Counted from the first letter of the stretch, positions 9,988 through 19,289 are shown. The stretch is 64,000 bases of DNA from Haemophilus sputorum CCUG 13788 (GCF_000238795.1 NZ_AFNK01000031.1:221261-285260), one strand, 5' to 3'. Translations and numbers: made by a program. The notes: generated by a model not told the origin, from the letters alone.

Positions 9988-10008
9988 AAAGCCGTCAATG
10001 ACGGCTTT
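9988..10008 (-). terminator. Terminator of the glycine-zipper lipoprotein gene
   Basis: The stem AAAGCCGTC (9988-9996) pairs with GACGGCTTT (10000-10008). On the minus strand it is followed by a T run (complement of CAAAAAA). It lies 14 bp past the stop codon at 10022. Confidence 0.75.
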
Positions 10009-10021
10009 AAACAAATGATGA

Positions 10022-10222
10022 TTATTTTACTTGGCTACCAATAACCCCACCTAATGCTGCACCAGCAAGTGTAGCGGTTGTTGAACCACCAATCACGTTA
10101 CCAGCAACACCACCGACAGCTGCACCGATAGCAGTATTTTTTTGTGAGCGGCTCATTCCGCTACAAGCAGCTAAAGTAGTGGCTAAAGCGATTACACCAA
10201 ATACTTTAAACATTGATTTCAT
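10022..10222 (-). CDS. Small glycine-zipper lipoprotein (OsmB-like)
   Basis: 66-residue envelope lipoprotein. The start is at ATG 10222, with GAGGAG just upstream; a longer frame to 10297 has no ribosome site. The signal peptide ends in the lipobox LAAC (TTLAACSG), so the mature protein is lipid-anchored at its Cys. The remainder is a glycine-zipper 2TM-type segment (IGAAVGGVAGNVIGGS, LAGAALGGVIGSQ). It is related to the two proteins at 54.1-54.7 kb, so the window holds three paralogues. Family members such as OsmB are stress-induced; function is otherwise unknown. Confidence 0.85.
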   Translation of the reverse strand: MKSMFKVFGVIALATTLAACSGMSRSQKNTAIGAAVGGVAGNVIGGSTTATLAGAALGGVIGSQVK

Positions 10223-10335
10223 GCTTTTCTCCTCAAAGAAATGGCTTTTATAAAGAATCATTTGAACAAGATTTACCTCTAAGACCAAGCTGTACATGAA
10301 ATGGTTCCTTGCCCCCCTTCAATTGCCTATTTTTC

Positions 10336-10366
10336 AAACAAAAAACGCACTATAAGTTATAGTGCG
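10336..10366 (-). terminator. Terminator of ngt
   Basis: The inverted repeat CGCACTATAA-G-TTATAGTGCG (10346-10366) is followed on the minus strand by a T-rich tract (complement of 10336-10345). It lies 17 bp past the ngt stop codon. Confidence 0.8.
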
Positions 10367-10383
10367 CTTGATTCTGAAAACAG

Positions 10384-12459
10384 TTATTCTTTGTTTTTAG
10401 CTGTTTTTTTCAATTTTTTGGCTGCAGTCTTTAAAGGCGTTTCTTTTTTATCTACAGTTTTCTTTGTTGAAGCTCTTTTAGCGGTGCTTTTCTTTGCAGC
10501 AGGTTTCTTTTCTTCCTCAACATCAATTTGCGTTTGTAACGTTAATGTAACACCCGCTTGTTCAGCCCATTGTTGTACGCGTTTAAGTAATTCACGTCCC
10601 ATCGGGCGAGGATCGCCAGTAAATAGTTTTTGCAATCCGTTATTTTTAATAATATGACGACGAAGTGCTAAACGCTCATCATGGTTTTCAGCCAAACGAA
10701 TCGCGCATTCAACATATTCATCTGCCGTATTCGCAATCAACCATTCTGGTAAGCCAAGACGTTTAAATAAACCTTCATCAATATGTTCGTGCACCTCTGC
10801 ACCTGTTTTACAGACGCCAACTAAACCTAGCGTAACCATATCAATAATGCCATTAGTATTACCAAATGGGAATGGATTAACCATCATATCGCAATTGCTT
10901 AATACACTTAAATATTGAGCATATGGTAGGTGTGGATGTGCAGTCGCATCTTCCCCTAAATATGATTTAATAAAACGCTCAACATATGGGTGAGTTAAAC
11001 CATGTGATTGTCCTAATGCAAAATGGAAATGCACTTTTACGTTAGCACGATCACGGATTGCTTTTAATGCCGTCAAGAAATGTGGATTTAACTTCATTGT
11101 TGTTGAAGCAATACCAATATTGACGACTTCCGGGTTTTTCCGTAATTTATAATCTACTTTTTCAGGTGCTTCTGATGATGGTACATAAGGAAGTGCATCT
11201 TTCGGTAAACGAATCAATTTTTCGCTAAAGCACTCTTCCGAGCCAACATAATCATCTTCTACAATAACATATTCAATGAAATCAGAGTGAGTCGTCGCTG
11301 GGTGACCTAATGCAATCACTTGTACTGGCGCTAAACGAGTATTGCTTGCAAAGATCGTTAATAAATCCATCCCAATACTTGGCATATAGAATACTGCTGC
11401 TTGATGTTCTTCACAGATTTGTCGAATAAACTCTAAACGCTCAAACATATTCTCGCCATCAACGAATCTAAAGTCATCAAAAACATCACGGCCTGCTTGG
11501 TCAACTGCATGATTGCCTAAACCAATAATATGGAAATGTTCACGCGCAGCAATCATTGAAGTTGAGTGTGTGCGGTAAATAGAATGTGAAGAATGGAAAT
11601 GCTCTAATAAAACCACCATAACCGGCTTACCATTTACATAACCAATATTGTTAATTTCACGATCTTTAAAGCCACCAGCAATCAAATGACGACGCATTAC
11701 CGTATTTAATGCTTTTTTTACCCAATGTTTATTGCTCGCCACATCATAACTACAATGCATATACACATCATGGCTAATTGCGCTTGGTAAATTATTGAGA
11801 TTTTCAAACGTCGCGAGTTTTTCTGGGAACCACTGTAATAACGTACCACGCTTACTAAAGGCTTGCTGAGTAGCAATAAAGCGTGGAGACTGTAATGCAA
11901 AAGCAAGAGAACCTGTCACTTCTGGATTAAGTTGCCATAATGCTTCTAAATTCACATTGATATTAGATTCCGGTAAATAAAGTACACAGAATTTAATAAT
12001 CGCATCTTGTGTATTGCTTAAACGAAAATCCGCTAAATTATATGGGTTTTCATTCTGGTTTAACGTTACCAGAATATGATCTGCATTAATATATGGGGAA
12101 GATGCAAAAATCATGGATAACCAACGCTGAAGCGTGAAGAAAGTTTGCGCACCTGACTCAGATAAGGATAAAGCAGGGTCTTTAAATAACTCGGTAATAG
12201 CATTTGCCATACGCGTTGCAAAATAAATATGCTTTTCCTTATTGAGCTCATCTACGTTTAATTGCTCAGGGAAATCACATTCAATATCATGAATCCCCCC
12301 AAAATTTGAGTCAATTTTGCGCAAGATATCTAATAACTCAACACAAGCAGCCTCATAATTTTTCTCACTAACTGCTTTTTCAAACGTCATTACACTTGGC
12401 ACTTTTTGTGATGCCTTACCAAATTTTAAAGGTTTCGCTGATTGTTTCTGTTCTGACAT
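10384..12459 (-). CDS. ngt: Cytoplasmic protein N-glycosyltransferase (HMW1C-like, GT41)
   Basis: 691-residue soluble glycosyltransferase closely resembling A. pleuropneumoniae NGT (about 620 residues). That enzyme transfers single hexoses from nucleotide sugars to Asn in N-X-S/T sequons of adhesins. Diagnostic stretches include YMHCSYDV, EHFHSSHSIYRTHS, GHPATTHSDFIEY, GIASTTMKLNP and NPFPFGNTNGI. About residues 25-625 align with the family. The last 44 residues (648-691) form a Lys/Ala/Thr-rich tail with 16 lysines, resembling histone H1-like tails, that I do not recall in NGT. It lies downstream of rimO, as in A. pleuropneumoniae, but the glucosyltransferase agt that follows there is absent here. 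Confidence 0.93.
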   Translation of the reverse strand: MSEQKQSAKPLKFGKASQKVPSVMTFEKAVSEKNYEAACVELLDILRKIDSNFGGIHDIECDFPEQLNVDELNKEKHIYFATRMANAITELFKDPALSLSESGAQTFFTLQRWLSMIFASSPYINADHILVTLNQNENPYNLADFRLSNTQDAIIKFCVLYLPESNINVNLEALWQLNPEVTGSLAFALQSPRFIATQQAFSKRGTLLQWFPEKLATFENLNNLPSAISHDVYMHCSYDVASNKHWVKKALNTVMRRHLIAGGFKDREINNIGYVNGKPVMVVLLEHFHSSHSIYRTHSTSMIAAREHFHIIGLGNHAVDQAGRDVFDDFRFVDGENMFERLEFIRQICEEHQAAVFYMPSIGMDLLTIFASNTRLAPVQVIALGHPATTHSDFIEYVIVEDDYVGSEECFSEKLIRLPKDALPYVPSSEAPEKVDYKLRKNPEVVNIGIASTTMKLNPHFLTALKAIRDRANVKVHFHFALGQSHGLTHPYVERFIKSYLGEDATAHPHLPYAQYLSVLSNCDMMVNPFPFGNTNGIIDMVTLGLVGVCKTGAEVHEHIDEGLFKRLGLPEWLIANTADEYVECAIRLAENHDERLALRRHIIKNNGLQKLFTGDPRPMGRELLKRVQQWAEQAGVTLTLQTQIDVEEEKKPAAKKSTAKRASTKKTVDKKETPLKTAAKKLKKTAKNKE

Positions 12460-12486
12460 TGTCTATTCCCTTTTCCTTAAATAAAA

Positions 12487-13821
12487 CTAACAAGTTCCCC
12501 AAAGATCATATTCATCTGCTTGGTGAATTTTCACTGAAATGACATCTCCAACCTTAACAGCCATCTCTGAGAGATTATCAACATAAACTACACCATCAAT
12601 TTCTGGTGCATCTGCCATTGAGCGGCCAATAATTCCTTCTTCATCAATTTCATCGACAATTACCGCTAAAGTTTTACCGATTTTTTGCTGTAATCGTGCA
12701 CTAGAAATTTCTTGTTGAAGTTGCATAAAGCGATGGAAACGTTCCTCTTTTATCTCTTCTGGCACCTGGTCTGCCATCTCAGTTGCAGGCGCACCTTCTA
12801 CCGGACTAAATTTAAAACACCCTACACGATCTAACTGCGCTTCTTTTAAGAAGTCCAATAACATTTGGAAATCTTCTTCTGTTTCTCCAGGGAAGCCTAC
12901 GATAAAAGTTGAACGTAATGTTAATTCAGGGCAAATCTCACGCCATTTTTTAATGCGCTCTAAAACTCTCTCTACCGAGCCAGGGCGTTTCATTGCTTTT
13001 AAGATTTTTGGACTTGCGTGCTGAAGCGGAATATCCAAATAGGGCAGAATTTTTCCTTGCGCCATCAGTGGAATTAAATCATCAACGTGCGGATAAGGAT
13101 AAACATAATGTAAACGAATCCAAATGCCTAAAGTGCCTAATTTTTCGCATAGTGTCATTAAATCATTTTTAATCGGCATCCCATTCCAGAACACCGTTTT
13201 ACTGCCTGATTCTTTGCGTTTTAAGTCCATTGAATAGGCGGAAGTGTCTTGTGAAACCACTAAAAGCTCTTTAACACCTGCATCGACTAAACGTTTTGCT
13301 TCATCGAGTACTTGTACGATCGAACGGCTTTCTAAATCACCCCGCATTGATGGAATAATACAGAAGGTACAACGGTGATCGCAGCCTTCTGAAATTTTCA
13401 AATAAGCGTAATGTTTTGGTGTTAATTTTACGCCTTGTTTCGGCACCAAATTCACATAGGGATTATATTCTGGCTTAGGGACATATTTATGCACATGCGC
13501 CATCACGGCCTCATAACTGTGTGGGCCAGTAATTTCCAATACTTTAGGATGCACTTCACGAATTTGGTTTTCTTTTGCCCCTAGACAACCGGTTACAATT
13601 ACTTTGCCATTAGCATCTAACGCCTCACCAATGGTTTCTAATGATTCTTGCACTGCACTATCAATAAAACCACAAGTATTCACAATAACTAAATCAGCAT
13701 CCTCATAACTTGGGATGATGTTATACCCGTCTGCACGTAGCTCAGTTAAAATACGTTCAGAATCAACTAGGTTTTTCGGGCAACCTAGACTAATAAAACC
13801 AATATTTGGCGAAGCGGTCAT
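12487..13821 (-). CDS. rimO: Ribosomal protein uS12 methylthiotransferase RimO
   Basis: 444-residue radical-SAM enzyme that methylthiolates an Asp of ribosomal protein S12. The N-terminal UPF0004 domain carries the first Fe-S cluster ligands Cys14, Cys50 and Cys79. The radical-SAM motif CDHRCTFC gives Cys147, Cys151 and Cys154. The C-terminal TRAM domain covers about the last 65 residues. It starts 27 bp upstream of ngt on the same strand, so ngt is probably co-transcribed. This linkage is known from A. pleuropneumoniae. MiaB is the paralogue, but the motif context and length fit RimO. Confidence 0.95.
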   Translation of the reverse strand: MTASPNIGFISLGCPKNLVDSERILTELRADGYNIIPSYEDADLVIVNTCGFIDSAVQESLETIGEALDANGKVIVTGCLGAKENQIREVHPKVLEITGPHSYEAVMAHVHKYVPKPEYNPYVNLVPKQGVKLTPKHYAYLKISEGCDHRCTFCIIPSMRGDLESRSIVQVLDEAKRLVDAGVKELLVVSQDTSAYSMDLKRKESGSKTVFWNGMPIKNDLMTLCEKLGTLGIWIRLHYVYPYPHVDDLIPLMAQGKILPYLDIPLQHASPKILKAMKRPGSVERVLERIKKWREICPELTLRSTFIVGFPGETEEDFQMLLDFLKEAQLDRVGCFKFSPVEGAPATEMADQVPEEIKEERFHRFMQLQQEISSARLQQKIGKTLAVIVDEIDEEGIIGRSMADAPEIDGVVYVDNLSEMAVKVGDVISVKIHQADEYDLWGTC

Positions 13822-13854
13822 AAAATATCTCGGAAATCACTTAAATAGAAAAGC

Positions 13855-13871
13855 GCCTCAGAAACTGAGGC
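13855..13871. terminator. GC-rich hairpin upstream of rimO
   Basis: The stem GCCTCAG (13855-13861) and CTGAGGC (13865-13871) has a 3-base loop. It lies in the mtn-rimO gap and may act together with the hairpin at 13880-13905 as a double terminator. Confidence 0.5.
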
Positions 13872-13879
13872 TAAAAATA

Positions 13880-13905
13880 ATGCCGAATTTTACAGAATTC
13901 GGCAT
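13880..13905 (-). terminator. Terminator of mtn
   Basis: ATGCCGAATT (13880-13889) and AATTCGGCAT (13896-13905) form a perfect 10-bp stem with a 6-base loop. A T-rich tract follows on the minus strand. Confidence 0.75.
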
Positions 13906-13960
13906 CAATAAGCGATAACAAGCGGTTAATTTCATTTAAAGATTTGTAAATTTATCTGAA

Positions 13961-14653
13961 TCAACCCAATTTATTTAACATACTCAACACAACTTCTGAA
14001 GATTGCTTCGCGGCTAACGGTAAAAATTCATCAAATGAGAGATGTGAAGTTTTATCTGCCACATCAGAAACTGCACGCACTACCACAAACGGCACATCAA
14101 AAGCATGGCAAACTTGGGCGATTGCTGCCGCTTCCATTTCTACTGCCACAATAGCAGGGAAGTTTGCGCGAATTTTTGAAATCGCTTCATTACCGTTAAC
14201 GAATAAATCTCCACTCGCAATCAGGCCAGATTCTGCATGAAAGCCTAATTTTTCTGCTTCTTGCTGCGCTAACATCACTAATTGTTCATTGGGAATAAAT
14301 GCCGCTGGATTGGCTGGAAGCTGACCAATTTCATAACCAAATGCGGTCACATCTACATCATGATGGCGAACTTCGGTTGAAATAACCAAATCACCCACAT
14401 TTAAATTTGTGGCTAATCCGCCAGCAGACCCGGTGTTAATGACGACATCGGGTTTCGTCATTTCTAATAATAATGTTGTCCCAATCGCCGCAGCAACTTT
14501 CCCAATACCCGATTGTAATAATGCGACATCTTTGTTATTAATTTTGCCTTCATAAATCTTACAGCCAGCAATGTCTGTCACTTTAGGTTCCATCATCAGT
14601 TGGCTTAAAATTTCAACTTCTTGTGCCATTGCACCAATAATTCCAATTTTCAT
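13961..14653 (-). CDS. mtnN: 5'-methylthioadenosine/S-adenosylhomocysteine nucleosidase
   Basis: 230-residue nucleosidase (also called pfs) that removes adenine from MTA and SAH. It is needed for the methyl cycle and for making the autoinducer-2 precursor. The start at ATG 14653 gives the standard N terminus [14 protein letters not shown], with the catalytic-site Glu12. The VEMEAAA segment and Asp in RAVSDVAD match the nucleoside-binding and general-acid sites of the family. slyX lies 31 bp upstream on the same strand, so the two may form a short operon. Confidence 0.96.
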   Translation of the reverse strand: MKIGIIGAMAQEVEILSQLMMEPKVTDIAGCKIYEGKINNKDVALLQSGIGKVAAAIGTTLLLEMTKPDVVINTGSAGGLATNLNVGDLVISTEVRHHDVDVTAFGYEIGQLPANPAAFIPNEQLVMLAQQEAEKLGFHAESGLIASGDLFVNGNEAISKIRANFPAIVAVEMEAAAIAQVCHAFDVPFVVVRAVSDVADKTSHLSFDEFLPLAAKQSSEVVLSMLNKLG

Positions 14654-14684
14654 TATTTTATCCTCTTTTTTTGTTATTGTTTCT

Positions 14685-14897
14685 CTAATAATGTGGCGGA
14701 GGTGTTTCTTCTGCTTGTGAAGCAACATTACTTGCCGCCAGCCCTTTAAACTTTTCAGCGAAATGACGTAACTGCACCTGCAATTTGTCTAATGCAAATT
14801 GTTGGTCAACTAAAGCTTGGTTTAATTCCTCAATAGTTTGTTCTTGAAAGGCAACTTTCATCTCTAATTCAGCAATTCTGCTTAATAATTCTTGCAT
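14685..14897 (-). CDS. slyX: SlyX family protein
   Basis: 70-residue coiled-coil protein of unknown function. The start at ATG 14897 gives [12 protein letters not shown] and matches E. coli SlyX. The C terminus [15 protein letters not shown] is strongly conserved in the family. An in-frame extension to 14933 is possible but lacks similarity. It is divergent from fkpA with an 83-bp gap that must hold both promoters; the same slyX/fkpA divergence occurs in E. coli. Confidence 0.92.
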   Translation of the reverse strand: MQELLSRIAELEMKVAFQEQTIEELNQALVDQQFALDKLQVQLRHFAEKFKGLAASNVASQAEETPPPHY

Positions 14898-14980
14898 TTT
14901 TTCATAAAAAGGTTGTCTTAAGCGAAAAGACACTTTACCCTATATTGAAGATGCTTAACAGTATTTTATAAGGAAACACT

Positions 14981-15700
14981 ATGTTAAAAACCAAACAAAC
15001 TTTGACTACGCTACTTTTAGGTACATTATTAAGTAGTGGCGCAATGGCAGCAGAAAAAGCTGACAAACAATTTATTGATGATTCATCTTACGCTGTAGGC
15101 GTATTGATGGGTAAAAATATTGAAGGTGTAATGGAATCACAAAAAGACGTTTTCACCTACAACCAAGACAAAATTTTAGATGGCGTAAAAGACACGCTGA
15201 AAAAAACCGGTAAATTAACCGATGAAGATTTGCAAAAACAATTAAAATCGCTAGATACTTACCTTTCAGCTCAAGAAGAAAAAATTTTAGCTGAAAAAAA
15301 TAAAGGCACCATTGAAGCGGGCGATAAATTCCGCGCAGATTATGCCAAAAAAGATGGCGTGAAGAAAACTGCTAACGGTGTACTTTATAAAATCGAAAGC
15401 TTAGGCGAAGGCAGTTCTCCAACTTTAAGTGATACCGTAAAAGTACACTATAAAGGTACCCTTGTAGATGGTTCTGTTTTTGATAGTTCATACGATCGTG
15501 GCCAACCTATTGAGTTTAAATTAGATAACCTCATCCCAGCATGGAAAGAAGCGATTCCAATGTTAAAAAAAGGCGGAAAAATGCAAATCGTTGTGCCACC
15601 TGAACAAGGTTATGGCAGCCGCGCAGCTGGTAAAATTCCACCAAACTCAACCTTAGTGTTCGATATCGAATTATTAGATTTCCATAGCGACGCTAAATAA
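14981..15700 (+). CDS. fkpA: Periplasmic FKBP-type peptidyl-prolyl isomerase FkpA
   Basis: 239-residue precursor of a periplasmic prolyl isomerase and chaperone. The signal peptide (residues 1-23) ends in SSGAMA before AEK. An N-terminal helical dimerisation domain (about 25-115) is followed by the FKBP domain (about 140-235), with VKVHYKGTLVDGSVFDSS, PAWKEA and PNSTLVFDIELL. A strong Shine-Dalgarno (AAGGA) precedes the ATG. An uptake-signal hairpin terminates it. Confidence 0.95.
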   Translation: MLKTKQTLTTLLLGTLLSSGAMAAEKADKQFIDDSSYAVGVLMGKNIEGVMESQKDVFTYNQDKILDGVKDTLKKTGKLTDEDLQKQLKSLDTYLSAQEEKILAEKNKGTIEAGDKFRADYAKKDGVKKTANGVLYKIESLGEGSSPTLSDTVKVHYKGTLVDGSVFDSSYDRGQPIEFKLDNLIPAWKEAIPMLKKGGKMQIVVPPEQGYGSRAAGKIPPNSTLVFDIELLDFHSDAK

Positions 15701-15716
15701 TCACGAACCAGACTAA

Positions 15717-15761
15717 CAAGCGGTCGATTTTTGCAAATCTTTTGCAAATTCCGACCGCTTG
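15717..15761 (+). terminator. Uptake-signal-pair terminator after fkpA
   Basis: CAAGCGGTCG (15717-15726) pairs with CGACCGCTTG (15752-15761), followed by CTTTTAT. It lies 17 bp after fkpA and immediately before yheO. Confidence 0.7.
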
Positions 15762-15773
15762 CTTTTATCCAAT

Positions 15774-16433
15774 ATGACAAAATTTATTGCTTTTAGTGAA
15801 GAAGATCACGCTATCCTTGCCTCTTACTTTCCGATTGCTGACGGAATTGCCGCACTGCTTGGTGAGCAGTGCGAAGTTGTTTTGCACTCTTTAGAGTTTT
15901 TAGAAAACTCCGCAATTTATGTGGTAAATGGGCAAAATAGTGATCGAAAAATCGGCTCACCCCTGACTGATCATGCGCTACATTCACTGCATCATATGCG
16001 TACCGATAGCGTAAGCCAACCCTATTTTATTCGCACCGCAAACGGCGAGCCACTGATGAAATCCGTGACCATCGCAATTCGTAACAGCAAACAGCACGTG
16101 ATTGGTTTTTTATGTCTGAATATGAATTTGAATGTGCCGGCAGCCCAATTTCTTAGCGCTTTTATGCCAAGTATTCATGAAACTGAAAGTAACACGAGTT
16201 TTGGTGGTTCAGTAGAAGAATTAGTCGCACAAACCATTGAAAATAGCATTATTGAAGTAATGAACGATCGCCGTATCGCTAACCATAACAAAAATCGCCA
16301 AATTGTGGTGTCACTATTTGAAAAAGGCATTTTCGACATTAAAGAAGCGATCAATCAAGTGGCCGAACGATTAAACATTTCGCGCCATACGGTTTATCTC
16401 TACATTCGACAAATCAAGCAAGGGGAAGAGTGA
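15774..16433 (+). CDS. yheO: YheO-like PAS/HTH transcriptional regulator
   Basis: 219-residue protein of the YheO family, with an N-terminal PAS-like sensor domain (about residues 10-120) and a C-terminal helix-turn-helix (about 185-215, [24 protein letters not shown]). The ligand is unknown. ATG 15774 is chosen over an in-frame TTG at 15759. Its stop overlaps the tusD start by one base (TGATG). The fkpA-yheO-tusDCB order is as in E. coli. Confidence 0.87.
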   Translation: MTKFIAFSEEDHAILASYFPIADGIAALLGEQCEVVLHSLEFLENSAIYVVNGQNSDRKIGSPLTDHALHSLHHMRTDSVSQPYFIRTANGEPLMKSVTIAIRNSKQHVIGFLCLNMNLNVPAAQFLSAFMPSIHETESNTSFGGSVEELVAQTIENSIIEVMNDRRIANHNKNRQIVVSLFEKGIFDIKEAINQVAERLNISRHTVYLYIRQIKQGEE

Positions 16434-16807
16434 TGGATTATGTTTTAGCCATAAAATCACCTATTAACAGCCAAGCTGCAAGACTTGCATTTCAGATGGC
16501 TGAAGCCTTGTTAGCCAAGGGGCATCAAATTCGGCAGGTGTTCTTTTTTCAAGAAGGCGTAAGCCACGGCAATGCTTTGGTTTCTCCCGCCAGCGATGAA
16601 ATTAACTTGGTTGAACATTGGCAAAATTTAGCAAAATCACACCGCTTGTCTTTGCATCTTTGTATTGCGGCTGCCCAACGTCGAGGCGTAGTCGATGAAA
16701 AAACAAGCGCGAACAAAACCGCTAATCTTGCCGAAGGTTTTGTGCTTGCGGGTTTAGGTGAATTTTCCCAAGCGGTATTAACCGCTGAAAGACTACTGAC
16801 TTTTTAA
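16433..16807 (+). CDS. tusD: Sulfurtransferase subunit TusD
   Basis: 124-residue DsrE-fold subunit of the TusBCD complex. The complex relays sulfur from TusA to TusE and MnmA for 2-thiolation of tRNA wobble uridine. The sulfur-carrying Cys is in the segment [13 protein letters not shown], about residue 75. The ATG overlaps the yheO stop by one base, so translation is coupled. Confidence 0.93.
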   Translation: MDYVLAIKSPINSQAARLAFQMAEALLAKGHQIRQVFFFQEGVSHGNALVSPASDEINLVEHWQNLAKSHRLSLHLCIAAAQRRGVVDEKTSANKTANLAEGFVLAGLGEFSQAVLTAERLLTF

Positions 16808-16808
16808 T

Positions 16809-17177
16809 ATGAAATATCAATTTGCATTTTTATTTACTCAACCTCCATTTGGTACAGCAACCAGCCGTGAAGGCTTAGATGCGCTACTTGCAGCCAGTGC
16901 GTTTTGTGATGAAGACGATATCCTCATTCTTTTTTTAGATGACGGTGTATTTAATTTGTTAGAAGGAGCAACTCCAGCGGACATCTTGCAGAAAAACCAT
17001 CTTGCCACATTCAAACTGCTCGAACTTTATGAATTAAATGAATGCTATATCTGTCAAGAATCCGTCAAAGAACGCGGGCTAGAAAGCTCAACATTTTCAC
17101 TTAAACACGCCAAACTTCAATCACGCGCTGAATTGATTGAAAAACTTAAAAATGCCGCAAAAGTGCTGACTTTCTAG
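16809..17177 (+). CDS. tusC: Sulfurtransferase complex subunit TusC
   Basis: 122-residue DsrF-type subunit of TusBCD. It carries the N-terminal segment FLFTQPPFGTATSREGLDALLA and the acidic strand ILILFLDDGV typical of the DsrE/F fold. It starts one base after tusD and lies between tusD and tusB as in enterobacteria. Confidence 0.93.
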   Translation: MKYQFAFLFTQPPFGTATSREGLDALLAASAFCDEDDILILFLDDGVFNLLEGATPADILQKNHLATFKLLELYELNECYICQESVKERGLESSTFSLKHAKLQSRAELIEKLKNAAKVLTF

Positions 17178-17189
17178 AGGGGATAAACC

Positions 17190-17459
17190 ATGCTTTATAC
17201 TTTTTCCAAAGCCAATTACGACCTAACTTGGCTAACCCAAACGCTCGCGCAATTTGATAAAAATGATATTGCATTATTATGGCAAGATGGGGTATTACAA
17301 GCGGTCAAAAATACTGAATGTTTTGCAAATGTCCGCACTTATGTTTTAAGCGAAGATCTGCATGCTCGCGGATTAACAGACATGAACACACTCCCTGAAG
17401 TTGAACTTCATGAAGTAGTAACACTCACTGAGTACTATTCTCCTCAGATTGCGTTTTAA
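17190..17459 (+). CDS. tusB: Sulfurtransferase complex subunit TusB
   Basis: 89-residue DsrH-type subunit, last gene of the tus set. It shows the family pattern DIALLWQDGVLQAV near the middle. A gggga ribosome site precedes the ATG. An uptake-signal core lies inside the coding sequence near 17299. Confidence 0.9.
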   Translation: MLYTFSKANYDLTWLTQTLAQFDKNDIALLWQDGVLQAVKNTECFANVRTYVLSEDLHARGLTDMNTLPEVELHEVVTLTEYYSPQIAF

Positions 17460-17523
17460 TTAGAATTTACAAAATTTGACAAATTTCATTATTTTTACGC
17501 GGAACTTTCTTTTAATTATATTG

Positions 17524-17544
17524 TCACCCTTTGGTATAGGGTGA
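17524..17544. terminator. Hairpin after tusB
   Basis: TCACCCT (17524-17530) pairs with AGGGTGA (17538-17544) around a 7-base loop. There is no clear T run, so it may be a processing or weak termination site. It lies 65 bp past the tusB stop codon. Confidence 0.45.
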
Positions 17545-17574
17545 AGACAATCAGCATTTATCACCTATCTATAG

Positions 17575-17588
17575 ACAACAGCTGTTGT
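17575..17588. promoter_or_regulatory. 14-bp perfect palindrome upstream of the lipoprotein cluster
   Basis: ACAACAGCTGTTGT is a perfect palindrome 40 bp before the first lipoprotein start. Its position fits an operator in the promoter region. The cognate protein is not identifiable. Confidence 0.35.
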
Positions 17589-17628
17589 TGACGTTTTTGA
17601 CATTTCATACTATTTAGAAGGAGTTTCT

Positions 17629-18339
17629 ATGAAAGCATTAAACAAACTAAGCATGATCGTGATCGCCTCTTCTGTTTTAGCCGGATGTGGTGATTCCGAT
17701 AGCAAAGCAGAAAATGCAACGGCAACGGAAAGCCAAACACCTACAGCACAAGTTCAACAAGTTGAGAAAAAAGTTGAAAAAGCAGCTCCAGCCCTTTCCG
17801 AAAAACATGAAGCCGTATTAAAAGCTATCCCGCAACCTGAACCTAAATTAGAAGAACCTATCGCAATTTCAGACCAAAAATCTGCTACTGGCGCAAAAGA
17901 CCTAAAAAAACTGAATGATTTCTTTGATAAAGAGCGCTCTGGCGAACTTAAAAAAGTCTCTAACAAATTACAATCTTTTGCTCGTCAACGTATTTCTGTA
18001 GATGATGAAGCTAAAAAAGCAGAATTCTTTGCGGCAGTTAAACAAGCTAAAGAACTTTTTGATAAATATGAGCAAGACATTGCTGCACTTAACATTCAAG
18101 ACCCAGAAGTTAAGAGCTTAATCGAGCAGCATATTATCAATACTAAGTTAGTTAACAGTTTAATGATTGTTATTGGAGAAAATAGTGAGTTTCTAAATAA
18201 TTTAGGAAAAGATAAAGCTGATAATGCGTTCGTCAAAGAATACAATGAAAGAAATCTTGCGTTACAAAAGAATTTCCGCGCAGCACAAAAAGTTTTTCTA
18301 GATGCGTATAACAAACTCAACCAAAAATACTCACAATAA
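17629..18339 (+). CDS. Lipoprotein of unknown function (paralogue 1)
   Basis: 236-residue predicted lipoprotein. The signal peptide has lipobox LAGC (SSVLAGCGDS). A low-complexity Ala/Thr/Glu/Lys linker (about 22-65) leads to a charged, mostly helical domain. A clear ribosome site (AAGGAG) precedes the ATG. It shares spaced blocks with the lipoprotein at 18590: a PIAISDxKSxT block, a QDPEVK/QDPEIK block, and a VIGENSE/VIAENQE segment. This indicates an ancient tandem duplication. I do not recognise the family. Confidence 0.85.
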   Translation: MKALNKLSMIVIASSVLAGCGDSDSKAENATATESQTPTAQVQQVEKKVEKAAPALSEKHEAVLKAIPQPEPKLEEPIAISDQKSATGAKDLKKLNDFFDKERSGELKKVSNKLQSFARQRISVDDEAKKAEFFAAVKQAKELFDKYEQDIAALNIQDPEVKSLIEQHIINTKLVNSLMIVIGENSEFLNNLGKDKADNAFVKEYNERNLALQKNFRAAQKVFLDAYNKLNQKYSQ

Positions 18340-18565
18340 GCGAAAAAAACGCGAGCTTGATTATCGTGATGCTCCTTTCTTTTCGATAGCTGTTCTAAAA
18401 AAGATCGGAAAAGATATCGCTATTAGGCTTCTAGTGAGTTTAATCATGCTCCTTTTATTCTCCGTTTGGCACTATTACAAAACGGAGAATAAAACAACTT
18501 TTAACATGACCTCACCTGTTGATAGTAAAACGCAAACAACATCAGCCAATGAATATATAGCTTAA
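18302..18565 (+). CDS. Possible small single-pass membrane protein
   Basis: An 87-residue open frame with a basic N terminus (NKRKKREL), one hydrophobic segment (about residues 43-62, IRLLVSLIMLLLFSVW) and a polar tail. It overlaps the end of the first lipoprotein by 38 bp, has no good ribosome site, and has no alternative ATG before the membrane segment. It fills the whole gap between two co-directional genes and encodes a plausible membrane helix, so it may be real. It could equally be a chance frame. Confidence 0.4.
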   Translation: MRITNSTKNTHNKRKKRELDYRDAPFFSIAVLKKIGKDIAIRLLVSLIMLLLFSVWHYYKTENKTTFNMTSPVDSKTQTTSANEYIA

Positions 18566-18589
18566 AATTAACAATCATAGTAAGGAACA

Positions 18590-19252
18590 ATGATGAACAC
18601 CTTAAAAAAACTAGGAACAGTTGCACTTGCCTCTGTTTTTTTGACCGCTTGTGGCGATAAAGAAAACAATGCAAGTAATAAAACAACTGCATCTGCATCT
18701 TCAACTTCATCCATATCAAAATATGATGAAATTCTAAATGCACTTCCCGAAGTTGACCAAGCACTAGCGGCACCGATTGCTATCTCAGATAAAAAATCCC
18801 AAACAGCCACTAACGAATTAGATAAAGCCTTTTCGATTTTTGAAAGTCCAGAAGCTACTAAAATTGAAAGACTAGGATTTGAAATTAATAATTTAGGTAA
18901 CCAAACCACCATTACGAAAAGCCAAGTAAAAGAAGTGGAAACCAAAATGTTGGAAGTTTCCGCTAAATTAGCGACGGCAACAGATAAATACAAACAACTG
19001 ATTACTTCGCAAAACTTTCAAGACCCAGAAATCAAAGCGATTATGGATCGTACAGTTACAGTTTATGACACGCTTTATAAAATGATGAAAGTTATTGCAG
19101 AAAATCAAGAAACTATTCTAAATAGCAAATCAACAGATTTTGATAAAGAACTAGAATTAAGAATTGAGCGTATCTCAGAAAATATCGGGGCAGGAAATAA
19201 AGCCATTGAAGATGCGATTGTGAAAATCGCCGATAAATACGCTGTAAACTAA
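18590..19252 (+). CDS. Lipoprotein of unknown function (paralogue 2)
   Basis: 220-residue predicted lipoprotein with lipobox LTAC (VFLTACGDK), a Ser/Thr-rich linker and a helical C-terminal domain. It is related to the protein at 17629 through shared blocks (APIAISDKKSQT, QDPEIKAIMD, VIAENQE). Two adjacent ATGs (18590 and 18593) fit the AAGGA ribosome site. A uptake-signal core falls inside the lipobox-coding region. Its co-directional neighbours suggest a five-gene envelope cluster. Function is unknown. Confidence 0.85.
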   Translation: MMNTLKKLGTVALASVFLTACGDKENNASNKTTASASSTSSISKYDEILNALPEVDQALAAPIAISDKKSQTATNELDKAFSIFESPEATKIERLGFEINNLGNQTTITKSQVKEVETKMLEVSAKLATATDKYKQLITSQNFQDPEIKAIMDRTVTVYDTLYKMMKVIAENQETILNSKSTDFDKELELRIERISENIGAGNKAIEDAIVKIADKYAVN

Positions 19253-19289
19253 TTTTTAAATTCAACTCAAAGAAAAAAGGAAGCTTACC

